From contig JAIXMQ010000075.1 in NCBI GenBank assembly GCA_025716855.1, positions 59,608-123,607 on the forward strand: a stretch of DNA of 64,000 nt, read 5' to 3'. The position numbers and the translations under genes were made by a program. Shown one piece after another: positions 51,501-60,773 of this stretch. The first letter of the stretch is position 1. Every line of letters begins with the position of its first letter. Source of the DNA: Pilaira anomala. Lineage: Eukaryota > Mucoromycota > Mucoromycetes > Mucorales > Mucoraceae. The notes under the pieces were generated by a model. The model did no database searches, was not told the DNA's origin, and was given only the letters and a program-made list of their open reading frames with translations.

Positions 51501-54000
51501 ACCCTAAAAAATTCAGCTTCGTTCTTCCATAATGGCATTTTGATTTATTTACCACGAGCTTCTCTTTCTCAAACCTTCTTAAGATCTCACGTACATGTTC
51601 CACATGTTCTTCTTTTGTTTTGCTGTAAATCAAAACATCATCAAGATATACCAAGCAAAAATTATCCATACAATCACCAATAACCCTATTCATCAAAGCC
51701 TGAAAACTAGGAGGAGCATTGCACAATCCGAAAGGGAGTACTAAAAATTCATATTTACCATACCTAGTATTGAAAGCCGTTTTAGGTATATCTTCAGGTT
51801 GAATTTTGATTTGATGATAACCGGATTTTAGATCTAAAGAAGTAAAATATCGAGCTCCTTGCAGTTGATCTATACATTCATCAATACGAGGAATGGGATT
51901 ACGAATATCTGCAGTTAACTGGTTCAGAGCACGATAGTCAATACACATTCTGAGACCACCATCCTTTTTACGACAAAATAAAATTGGTGCACCCCAGGGA
52001 GATGAACTTGGTTGAATCAAACCCAAGTCTAATAATTCCTTTAATTGCCTTCTTGTTTCCGCCAATTCCATTGGACTCATTTTGAATGCTGGTCTATCCA
52101 CAGGTTTTGCATTACCAGTATCAATTACATGTTGAAATTCACGATCTGGAGGTAATCCAGGTAGTTTTTCTTGAAAGACACTTGGGAATTCTTCCATTAA
52201 TTTTGACCACGGAACATCATTGCCATCACTATCTTTAATAGAAAAATCTTCAGAAGTATCAGTAATATACAATAAAAAAGATTCTGAACCTTTTTTCTTC
52301 AAACATCTACTGGCTTGATGGTAGCTAATAAGATAATTAAGAGAAGGAGCTGTGCCGGAGCCTACATAATTTTGGTCATCCCTTTCTAATTCTTTTCTTA
52401 TAGGTACGATAGCCACTGTTTCAGATGCCTTGTTCGTTACCAGAATTGAATCATCCTTCCACTGAATTAGCGGTTCATGTAACTTTAACCATGTTCTTCC
52501 CAAGATTATATCAAATTTACTGTCATAAATATAAGCACAAATAGTACTACTGTATCCTTGTAAGTTAAGGTTAAAAGTAATTTGCGTTGTAATTTGATCT
52601 GTAACACCGCCAGCAGTTTCAACAACTCTCTCAACACCAGCCCGATTTCCCTTGATATATTTAGCAATACGAGGCGATATATAACATTCACTTGCACCCG
52701 TATCAACCAATACTTTTACAGGAACATTACCGACAGTATTTTGAGTTTCACTTGATTCTACTACTGCTTCATACAAAGGTAGGACCGTATCCATAGACGC
52801 AGCACTATTGACTTCCACAATATGCAGTATATCATTGTTAATATTGACTAAATTTATGGCTTTGGATACAGTGATTGCATTTTTATGAGATTTTTTATAA
52901 GATTTATCATCAGAAGATCTATCAATATAACGTGAAGTATTCATAGTTTTATTGTTATAAATATTGTCAGTATTATTATTACTTTCATTAACATTCTCAT
53001 TAGCAGAGATAGAAGTATCAGGATTGATTCTTGAGCTTTCAATTACATGCAATTCATTATTACGAATCTTTCTTAGCATTTCACGTTCCTTACGAGAAAT
53101 ATTCTTGAATTCCGAGCAATCCTTTTTCATATGACCAGTAGCATGGCAATAGTAACATTTGATACCATTGTTAGAGCGACTACCAGCAGCAGGACGATTG
53201 TTCCCATTATAATTATAGTCATTACCACGACCTTTACCATTGAATGAACCTTTTCTTTTATAAACATTATTGAAGTTACTATTGTAACCACGACGATGAT
53301 CTTCAATTAAATCAATTTCCATAGGATCATTAACTTCCATTGTGGTAGTTTGAGCAGCAGTGGGTGAATGAGTATGTGTCTGATTAGCAAGGTGACGTGC
53401 TAATGCCTGTGATTGAGGATTACGAGCAGCTTCATATGATAATGCAGTAGAAAAATAATATTCCAATGTACGTTGTGCTTTGGGAATATTTCTTAAAAGA
53501 GCTCTAACCTCACCAGAAATTAACCCACGCATAAATCGATCACATTTTTCATCTTCTGTCATATCCTCCAATAGAATACATACATCTGTAAATGATTCAA
53601 CGTAAGATTCAATAGTAGTGGTTTGATTGGTTGCAACAAGTCGATCACGGGCTAAAAGATCTGCATTGTCTGGCCTAAACTTGTTCGTAACTAATGTTTT
53701 AAATTCTGTCCATTGAGTTGGAGGGTTATCAGACTTCTTAATTTGCCTATGCCATTGTAGAGCGCGTCCACTGATATAGCTAGTTGCAAATAAATAAGTT
53801 CTTTGTTCATCCCACACATAAAATTCTTGATGGTTTTCAATCGCTGTAAACCAGTCATCTATGATCATAGCATCTCTGACACCGTCATACGTTGGCGGTT
53901 CCTTTAAACGAAGTACTGGTTGTTGTCGAAACGCCGTTAACTGAGCAAGTTGACCTTCAAGTACCCTGATCCTTTCTTCAGATGAAGTGGAATCTCCCAT
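48538..54000 (-). CDS. Gag-Pol polyprotein of Ty3/gypsy-type retrotransposon
   Basis: 1,820 residues in one frame, gag and pol fused without frameshift. Seen in order: gag capsid-like region (residues 1-250), CCHC zinc knuckle CYYCHATGHMKKDC (about 283), aspartic protease VLVDTGASECYI (about 437), reverse transcriptase with GLCNAPPSFQALMN and catalytic YLDDVLIYSK (about 787), RNase H (RIETDSSDFGVGAVLLQP; YEVYSDHNPLVY), integrase with the HHCC zinc site (HEGYGHAGVKNMH ... CPSCQVC) and catalytic core (DYTTNWPIARAM; FHPRTNAKVERYNG), then a GDLVLLKHEGKFGLEPRFKG strand block. Odd: about 305 further residues (1515-1820), acidic (DDYIEYDGGSNDADIIED) then a Glu/Gln/Lys coiled coil, with no chromodomain or envelope-like features. 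No stop or frameshift. The ATG at 54000 is 157 bp inside the 5' LTR. Confidence 0.96.
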   Translation of the reverse strand: MGDSTSSEERIRVLEGQLAQLTAFRQQPVLRLKEPPTYDGVRDAMIIDDWFTAIENHQEFYVWDEQRTYLFATSYISGRALQWHRQIKKSDNPPTQWTEFKTLVTNKFRPDNADLLARDRLVATNQTTTIESYVESFTDVCILLEDMTEDEKCDRFMRGLISGEVRALLRNIPKAQRTLEYYFSTALSYEAARNPQSQALARHLANQTHTHSPTAAQTTTMEVNDPMEIDLIEDHRRGYNSNFNNVYKRKGSFNGKGRGNDYNYNGNNRPAAGSRSNNGIKCYYCHATGHMKKDCSEFKNISRKEREMLRKIRNNELHVIESSRINPDTSISANENVNESNNNTDNIYNNKTMNTSRYIDRSSDDKSYKKSHKNAITVSKAINLVNINNDILHIVEVNSAASMDTVLPLYEAVVESSETQNTVGNVPVKVLVDTGASECYISPRIAKYIKGNRAGVERVVETAGGVTDQITTQITFNLNLQGYSSTICAYIYDSKFDIILGRTWLKLHEPLIQWKDDSILVTNKASETVAIVPIRKELERDDQNYVGSGTAPSLNYLISYHQASRCLKKKGSESFLLYITDTSEDFSIKDSDGNDVPWSKLMEEFPSVFQEKLPGLPPDREFQHVIDTGNAKPVDRPAFKMSPMELAETRRQLKELLDLGLIQPSSSPWGAPILFCRKKDGGLRMCIDYRALNQLTADIRNPIPRIDECIDQLQGARYFTSLDLKSGYHQIKIQPEDIPKTAFNTRYGKYEFLVLPFGLCNAPPSFQALMNRVIGDCMDNFCLVYLDDVLIYSKTKEEHVEHVREILRRFEKEKLVVNKSKCHYGRTKLNFLGYEISADGILPAKDKIEAVQNWPRPVNVQQVRQFLGLSQHYRRFVRNFSTIASPLTNLTHGTGHKKRDIDWTPECQESFDTIKRLLTSAPVLQAPNMKLPFRIETDSSDFGVGAVLLQPSPDKPSVWHPVAYESKKLSQEEARFPAQERELISIVHALRTWRCYVDGCTAGYEVYSDHNPLVYFRKQIKPTPRLVRWISELEMYSPTIKYKPGSQNNVADALSRAPVLLSDPSPEVKTLEPDYLYTVWSELSEEEKSNWPLFYLNDLANEVQDPKLKLLLEKESGNFVVKDSDVYKRIKYKNEDKQDVEKEVKFISFSERADLVSKYHEGYGHAGVKNMHKMFCVRYWWPKMRQDIETWVKSCPSCQVCGNQQRASQDVMHPLDVPHAFERWHIDFIGELPTTVNGNRWLITAVDYTTNWPIARAMPNATKEAVAQFIYEEIVLKFGCPNEIITDRGANFTSGLVEEYLKRIGTNHKLTSAFHPRTNAKVERYNGIIKQMLRKYVKGAIHRWDEYVDAAVWASRIRVHSTTGFSPFYLVYGRDPKMPGDALQPYICPSSVEEDQGIVAARTVSEFEHLNKHRAIAESRLKAMGVKDKERWDAKIQSKDYAIGDLVLLKHEGKFGLEPRFKGPFVIKEVYDDYGTYSLETLEGEILTSRVHKDRLKHAYGDRPQEVWYDPTSSRRNVKSVTSTRSGRGGGACFKPIAPTTSSILPDTSTTEVIIDNEEEDTSMISSSPSLPVVVSDSDDEMNQQYQQDDITEARSGNESMESVSQSRDSGDSTDYAVDDYIEYDGGSNDADIIEDKVDIVADNSNEDDDEIDISLEEEMEVVNKREEEQEKQQFILDQEREKLLQEKRNLLEQEEQQQFEKERQDQIVKQKELEKKEKQKIEDSLKHLWEETSYSAASLPRIAMESKQQVPVIDPLPGKVPSWPFTFTKKVPGSMITDPPEADEELQDLIKEVSFNRNKRVIFRPTIPSRKRGKVDSNS

Positions 54001-54137
54001 CTTGACTAAACTTGCAAAAAAAAAAACTTGTATTTGTATAAAAAAAATTCCTGGACTAAGCTAAAGTCCTGTTTCCTCTTTTTAAGATTAAAAAGTATAA
54101 AAAATAACCTTGTAGACTTGTATAAACCCTGGATTGA

Positions 54138-54155
54138 TCCGTTCTGGTGCTACCA
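54138..54155 (-). promoter_or_regulatory. Primer-binding-site-like sequence
   Basis: On the element strand TGGTAGCACCAGAACGGA begins two bases after the 5' LTR. TGG at its start pairs with the CCA end of a tRNA, and TGGTAGC-type sites are used for initiator-Met tRNA by several fungal elements. The exact tRNA was not determined. Confidence 0.6.
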
Positions 54156-54157
54156 GT

Positions 54158-54321
54158 TATCAATTGCTCAAGTTTAGGGCTATAGTATAAGACTAGAACT
54201 TGTGAGAAAGAAGTTGTCTTTATTTACATATGTTTACTAAGATATTTATATTGGAGAAGTTACTGTTGACAGTAACACATACTTGTGCTACAACAACAAA
54301 TCAATAAACTTCTACCTGACA
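54158..54321 (-). repeat. 5' LTR of the gypsy-type element
   Basis: Same 164-bp sequence as 48316-48479. It should carry the element promoter. Confidence 0.95.
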
Positions 54322-54530
54322 CAATCAATAGAAGGGCACGAACCGACAAAAAGAAAAAGCCTTGAAAAATTGGCAAAACTTCTTCGCAGAAGAACCGGTA
54401 CTTCTTAGTAATCGTAACCTTTTAAATTACTAGCGTTCTCGATTTTTAGTTCCGACAATATTAGCACAACGTCAACTCATGTCTACTAAAAGGTCGAGCA
54501 TGAGTGATTCAATTTTTACTAAAAAAATCT

Positions 54531-54957
54531 CCTTATATATCCCTCCAAAATTTTATTATGGACAAGTTGTGGGTTTCATGAACCTTATTTTTTCGGTTTT
54601 TTTTATGTCTGAATTTCTCAATAAAAATGTTTCCAGCGTTTTGAGCAATGTTTATTTAGTACAAATTCAATGGCACAAAAGTACAAAAATTTGTAGAAAA
54701 GTGGATCGTATAGCGAATAGAAAGGTCCACTTTCACAATATCTTCTTGGTGTAACTAAAATACAAAAACAACACTTCTTTGTCTGTGCCCGTGTAACCTA
54801 AATCGAAGAAAAGCCACTACTGCTACACCTAAAATATTTCTTTTATTAACGCGACCAAGTATCAAATCGCTTTATTGAGAACTATGAGAAACACTTTTTT
54901 ATATCAAGTAGTACTGTGTACAGTACCGACAACCCAAATTTTTTTAGTATGATTAAT
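54531..54957. repeat. Direct repeat, copy 1 (about 427 bp)
   Basis: Shares, at roughly 90 percent identity by eye, the sequence of 60101-60773: CCTCCAAAATTTTA, GGACAAGTTGTGGGTTTCAT, AATTCAATGGCACAAAAGTA, TCTTCTTGGTGTAACTAAAA, CCCGTGTAACCTAAATCGAA, AGTATCAAATCGCTTTATTG. Reads in the same direction as copy 2 and lacks its internal 236-bp segment. A short open frame (54479-54754) crosses it but two single-base indels differ between copies. Confidence 0.9.
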
Positions 54958-55178
54958 AATTAGATATTAAAATTGGATTCCGTTTTCGTAAATATATATA
55001 TATATATATTCTTCCTTTCTGTATTCATGTCAAATAGTACTATATTTCCAGCTCTTGTATCCAGGCCTTTTCTTCTACGGTCAAACACAGATGAAAATAA
55101 CTTCAAAAGATGGGGCAGATGGAATAACAAACGTAGGTTAATTTAAGATATGATGACTATATCTGATAAGGTTGGTTA
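54958..55178. other. Spacer, no gene seen
   Basis: AT-rich with an (AT)n tract at 54991-55008. Nothing coding. Confidence 0.5.
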
Positions 55179-56442
55179 TTGGCAACTAACTATTATCTGC
55201 CAGGATGCTATTACTCTAAGAAAACAAAAAACCTATTGATTCAATTTGAAGAAATACTAGAAAATATTCATTTGAGCAATGAAAAATTAGTATCGACTCA
55301 ACAAACAAGATACATCGAGGCTTTTATTATGTTGATTTATTTCACTTATATGAATGAGCTAGTAATAGTCAATGGACCACTTGAATCAGCAACAAAAAGA
55401 TCCAACGAAGAAAATAAATATTGGAATTATACTCTCATTGAAAAGAAATTACTGGAGTCTAGTATAGGCCCCAAAGATGATTTGAAAAAGATTGTATATA
55501 AAAGCGGTTGGGTAGGGATGTGTGATAAGTATAACAAGTTAAGGATTGAAATGCAAGGTCAAAGGTTGTTGTCGGTTATACAGGAACCGTACAAGCTGAA
55601 ATTTTCAATCTAATCTTGAGCCCTCCTATTGGCTCAGTTACATGAAGATTATGTGCAACTCACCTTAAAACAAATAGCCACTGAAGATGAAGCGCAGGAA
55701 GCCATTACTTTAGAAGACGAAATCATTTCCACTCAATATATATATATGATTAGTTGTGGAATAATCTGGCTAAAAATACTAGTGTAATTCAAGTGTGTCA
55801 AGATCATAATGAAGATGGCGAATACCTATTTCACAGGAAAACATTAACGCTTTACAACACACTTTAGAGATTTCATATTTGAAAAGGTAGGTTTTAAATA
55901 ACTATTGTTATATTGTTTAAAGCAATAACTCTATTCTCTTTTATTATACAGATATTTATTGAAAAAAAAACGACGTCCTACAACTCGAGGATAAAGAAAC
56001 AATAAAGTTAGGTAGGACATGTAATTGTGTAGTGTCTTTACCGGTCAGAGATATCATAAATATTTCATTTATACCATTTCTACGAGATATTATGGCCTTT
56101 GTTGTATCAACATCATTGGCAAACAAAGAGCTTTTTGGAATGTATAATAACATAGAATATGCATTTAATGTGATGCATTTCACCGAAAACAGACAACTTC
56201 AACCTATTATTGTGAGTTTACTGGAAGAAGAGATGGGTATCTCTAACGAAATACAAAACTTTGAACCATATACTTTTGTCGTACCAGAATTTTCTGAGCA
56301 GCTTTTACAACCGACTACTATTTACCAGCAGTCAATGTATCATAAAAACTTTCAATTTGGAGACATACAGCAGGGATGTCAGAACATTGTGAATGTTTTG
56401 CGATTCGGAAATCGCAACCTACGTAACACAACCACACAATAG
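55179..56442 (+). pseudogene. Unrecognised coding-like region, probably decayed
   Basis: Two open stretches, 55179-55613 (144 codons; YYLPGCYYSKKTKNLLIQFE..., AFIMLIYFTYMNELVIVNGP) and 56032-56442 (136 codons; PVRDIINISFIPFLRDIMAF..., EMGISNEIQNFEPYTFVVPE), joined by a region with more coding-like sequence in other frames (LLLAQLHEDYVQLTLKQIAT at about 55624). Neither stretch has a good start, and no clean intron joins them. Amino-acid composition is ordinary, unlike random AT translation, so a degraded gene or an element-borne gene is likely. No domain recognised. Confidence 0.35.
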
Positions 56443-58722
56443 AGTACATTTCTGACAATTAAAAAAAAATGGTGATGGAAACAAATAAGCAAAATTCCTG
56501 CTTAGTGCTTGGTGATATAAAAATGGACGACGTGCTTTAAATTTAGTCGCATATAAAAAAATAAGCACCACTGTTACACTTAGTTTTACCTTATTACATT
56601 ACCCTTAATGACAATGATGCTCTTTAATAATGATTTTCTTTTATAAGTCCCCTTAATAAAGTAGCCTTTTTTTTTTTTACATTAAAAAAAGTTTCATGTT
56701 TCATCAAGTTTGTATGTTTCGAAATTATAGAAGTGCTTTAATAAGTTAAATTTTCAATGATTTGAAGAAATTTTTATTTTTTTTAGGTCAAGGTCAAGTA
56801 AATGTTGCTTAAAACATGAAAAAAGGCTCAGGTATTTATATAAAGTTTTTAGTCCCGATAATCTTATTGGTTAGTAGCTCTCTCAATTGGATCAGTAATC
56901 TCTTCTGAATTAACAAAATATTTTAAATAATCAAAAATTAAGGACACTATTTTATTTTTGTTAGTTTGTTTCTATTTCTACTTGGCAACAGATAACAAAG
57001 TGAAGGCTGAGTCCGTATATATATATATACTCTCATGAATTGATAAAGAACATTCTTCATTATCTGAGTCAATAGTTATCTAAAGGAAATACCTTACTCA
57101 GTCAACAAGCAAGCCTACCTTAATAAAAAAAAGTTTTTTATGTAGTAATTGGTTACCAGTTGTAATCATACCCACTAAGTATCATGTACTCATTTTAGTA
57201 ATTGTGCAGCAGCATGTGAATATGCTTCTACTTTTCGTCGGATTTCCCAAAAAGTAAAAATAATAAAAATTCACATATGTAGCTTGCTTGCTTAGCTGAT
57301 AAAGGCGATATTTTTTTGTAAAAAGGCATGTTTTTTTTGTCACTTGTATTGATGTTTGGTGTTAAGAAAGAGACACAGATTTATGCATATTTTAAATCTC
57401 AACAAATTTTAGGCGCCACACATGATCGCAAACAGGTTTATTTTAGCACCTTTTTTTTTCTATTTCTTTCTCCCTTTTTTTTTTTCCTTTTCTTCTTCAA
57501 ACAAAACATACAAATTCTTTAAAACTACCTCTTTGATGACATACAGGATATTGTATCAAAAAATGAACAACTTTGAGATGTGCATAATAAATAATATCAG
57601 TGGTAAGACATAACTATAACGTTATTACGGGAAGAAATAGATAACTGTCTAATATTATATTCCCACGTGTTCTTAAGAATGATTCTATATTTATTTTACT
57701 ACAAGTCCTTGCATATAAAATGGCTATTTCTTCCTTGGTTGGTCTAATACAACGGTTGTTGCAATGGGGGGAATGTCTGATTCAAGATGACTCTATTTTA
57801 CATGTAAGAGATCTTGGTCTGTTTGATACTGTTTGGTGTGTGAGATATTCGTATAGTCTATACGTATAGTGTAATTGAAAGATTCAGTACTGGCTATTGA
57901 AAACAGCTTTTGACCACGAATAACCGATTCCATTATTTGCTGACTTGCTTCTTAACTGACTCGCAGTACAATATGGGCACCGTAGTCGGGATAGTAGTGC
58001 CATTAGTAGAGATGTTCCATCCATCTGAGGTGGCTTCGTTTCGTTGGGAGGAGATAGCTGGGAAATGGTTTTTTAATTTTACAAAGGTATTTATTATCTT
58101 TCTTGCTCATCATGATGTATTCGTCAAACGTCTCTTTTGTTGACTGTGATATGGTTACTATTTGATATGTAATCGCTTTCTTTTTAATCTGGCAACATGG
58201 TCTTGACTACTACTATTATATATGCCTTGAAATAATCCTTGTCTTAACAGAAACAAAAGAAAAAACAAAAGAAAAAACAAAAGAACAAGAAAACAAGAAA
58301 ACAAAAAATCAAACAAAACTACTATCAGCTCTGGCTATTCCGGAAAGCATCTTTTACACATCTCTCTTCATTTACTCGCCATAAAGTACTTGAAAGCTTG
58401 TATACTTTTCGAGGCCTTCTTCATATCAAAATTACTTTTCAATTCATATTTGGCTCTATCCTTACACAGACATAATTAGAGGTTCATTTTCTCTGAAGCA
58501 CCTTTCAATCCTGGTCAAGTCGTTGCTACGATTATCTTTTTTGCAAACACTTTTATACATCAATTTAATCTATCTACACTACACGTTTATCTTGAATTAG
58601 TTTAAAATCAGCACTGCATACCTTTTCTAAAAAAAAAAAAAAAAAAAAACTAAACTGAACTAATTCAAAGTCTCTCACATATTAAAGTACATAAATAAAT
58701 TCCTTACATTCATCTCGCTGCT
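56443..58722. other. 2.3-kb region without recognisable gene
   Basis: AT-rich. Small open frames (57328-57522, 57910-58143) include T-run translations and show no domain. The stretch 57720-58090 has ordinary base composition and could hide exons of a lost gene (IVVPLVEMFHPSEVASFRWE), but no structure was found. A (AAAAGAAAAAAC)-like purine repeat lies at 58253-58310. Confidence 0.4.
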
Positions 58723-59131
58723 ATGATAAAAAAAATAGTTCTTGTCAATTCAAAAGTATGTGCATTTACCAATGAAATCTGTAATAACGGAATCCAGACT
58801 AATAACAACCATATAAATAATTACAAGGTACTCTTTAGTCAGGAATTATGTACGCTGTTATCCAATCGAGTAGATGCTATCCAGGATTATATATGGTCAA
58901 TTCGAAAGAGTAGAACGTTTACATTCAAAAGCAGAGGAGGAATTGGGTATAGATTCATTTAAGCCCATCAAAAAGATGTTCAAACACAACTCATCAGGAT
59001 ATTCAAAAGATGATTATTATTTTAGTTTAGAAGAGCTCTTTCAATTAAAGATGATAATGGTGAGTCATAACTTCCTATGGCTTAAGCCCAATCTTTTTTT
59101 TTTTTTAAAACATGAAGGTTGTTTTATATAA
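58723..59131 (+). pseudogene. Fragment of unknown coding sequence
   Basis: Overlapping frames 58723-58962 and 58874-59131; the second reads FERVERLHSKAEEELGIDSF and KHNSSGYSKDDYYFSLEELF, a charged, coding-like peptide. A frame change near 58900 links them. No start, domain or splice structure could be assigned. Confidence 0.3.
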
Positions 59132-60100
59132 CGTATCCTTTTTTTTTCTCGTTTAATCAGTATTTGTAGTGTGGCGGCTCATGTAAAGCTATCAGAATAA
59201 GTAAAGCGGTTAAAGACGTTGTAGCCATAACATATCAGAACGCTCAAGAAATGGACCTTCAACAATATGATTATCTAGGCTATTATCCAAAAAAACCCCC
59301 CCGTTCTTTTTGACACTGCCAGTAGCGTCACTTGCAAAGTGCGTGCTAGACATAGACAGGTCATTTCCTACGGAAGAATAGATCATAGTAATTTGATTTT
59401 TTAAAGAAGACAGTTCCTCTTTCAAAGACATATTTCCTCTTTCGCGGCTTTTACTTCTTCTTTCAGATCATTAGTTGTCGCACCAAGAATATCTAGCTTT
59501 CCTAAAATAATTTGCGATTCGTTCATAATAGTTCTGTGAAGTAACATTGAGTTCAGGTAAAGTAATGTTGTTACTTTGTAAATGTTGTAGTAAAAAAGAG
59601 TTAAAGAAAAAAAAATTAACGGAATAATGTCAATTAAAGAAACACTTTTTAAAAAGGTACAGAAAAAAAAAAGTTAGGCTTTAACTAAGGGCAATATGTT
59701 GGTTCTTAGTAAAACGGTTACTTAGTATTTGAAATTGACAAAAAACGTAGATAAAAACTATTGCAAGTTTTGAGCTGACAATTTTATATTCAATTGCATA
59801 TCAAACACATCGTAAATTGTGAAGAATAAAGAATTAAAAATTTAATGAGAAAATAATGATTAATATCCCAAGTGTACATAAGAAAAAAAAAACAAAAACT
59901 AAACCTTCGGAGGTCATGCCCAATAACCTCCTAGGGTCTTCGTTTAGGGTCCCAACTACACAAAGCCTGTGCACAACTTTATGCATTGGGTCACTACCCG
60001 GGCAAATCTGAGCGAACTTTACCCGAAACCAGGCTGGGCGGCACAAGTTAAGGGCGGAAGATCTCTCAAGCCATGCTTACCATAAACATGATTTTCACGC
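59132..60100. other. Spacer with a GC-richer island
   Basis: No gene called. 59905-60070 is markedly GC-richer than its surroundings (for example CCAACTACACAAAGCCTGTG, ACTACCCGGGCAAATCTGAG), with a small minus-strand open frame (ending 60046). It could be part of a repeat family or a short RNA gene, but no tRNA-like boxes or conserved fold were identified. Confidence 0.35.
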
Positions 60101-60773
60101 CCTTATATACGCCTCCAAAATTTTACTATGGACAAGTTGTGGGTTTCATGAACCTTATTTTTTCGGTTTTTTTATGTCTGAATTTCTCAATTAAAAATGT
60201 TTCCGGCGTTTTGAGCAATGTTTATTTAGTACAAATTCAATGGCACAAAAGTACAAAATCTTGTAAGAAAGTGGATCGTAGCGAATAGAAAGGTCCACTT
60301 TCACGGTATCTTCTTGGTGTAACTAAAATACAAACACCACTTCTTTGTCTGTACCCGTGTAACCTAAATCGAAGAAGACACTACTACTGCCACAGCTAAA
60401 ATATTTCTTTTATTATCCTTGAGCTTACTAATAAAAATAAGACTCTACGTTCATCTAAACTCTGCAAGAGTCAAAATAGTTATGCATGTTTGTGAGTTTG
60501 ACTATGTGTACCATTTCTAAAGTGACATATAAACAGGTTTTGCATAGTGTTAAAATTATTCCCTTTAGTGAGTTATTCAATTTGACAAAGGTAGGGCAAG
60601 GGCTTAAAGTAAAGAGGGTAATGATGATAAAGGTATATTCCATGCATGTTTTACGCGGCCAGAAGTATCAAATCGCTTTATTGAGAATTATGAGAAACAC
60701 TTTTTTATTGAGTAGTTAAATATATCAAGTAGCACTGTACAATACCAACAAACCAAGTTTTTTTTAGTATTAA
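60101..60773. repeat. Direct repeat, copy 2, interrupted by a 236-bp segment
   Basis: Matches 54531-54957 over 60101-60416 and again over 60653-60773. Between them 60417-60652 has no counterpart in copy 1: copy 1 goes straight from TTTTATTA to ACGCG, whereas copy 2 has 236 bp between the same words. It is either an insertion here or a deletion in copy 1. Confidence 0.88.

Larger units (their letters stand above)
48316..54321 (-). mobile_element. Complete 6.0-kb Ty3/gypsy-type LTR retrotransposon
   Basis: Two 164-bp LTRs (48316-48479 and 54158-54321) with no visible difference flank one full-length gag-pol frame. CAAT is found immediately outside both ends (48312-48315, 54322-54325), extendable to ACAAT, consistent with a target-site duplication. 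A primer-binding-like sequence and a purine tract lie next to the LTRs. Domain order protease, RT, RNase H, integrase is the Ty3/gypsy order. Identical LTRs plus an intact frame mean a very recent insertion. Confidence 0.95.

Noticed and set aside
54479..54754. 91-codon open frame as a functional gene
   Set aside because: It lies in a dispersed direct repeat; frame differs from the second copy by indels and the start region is not shared.
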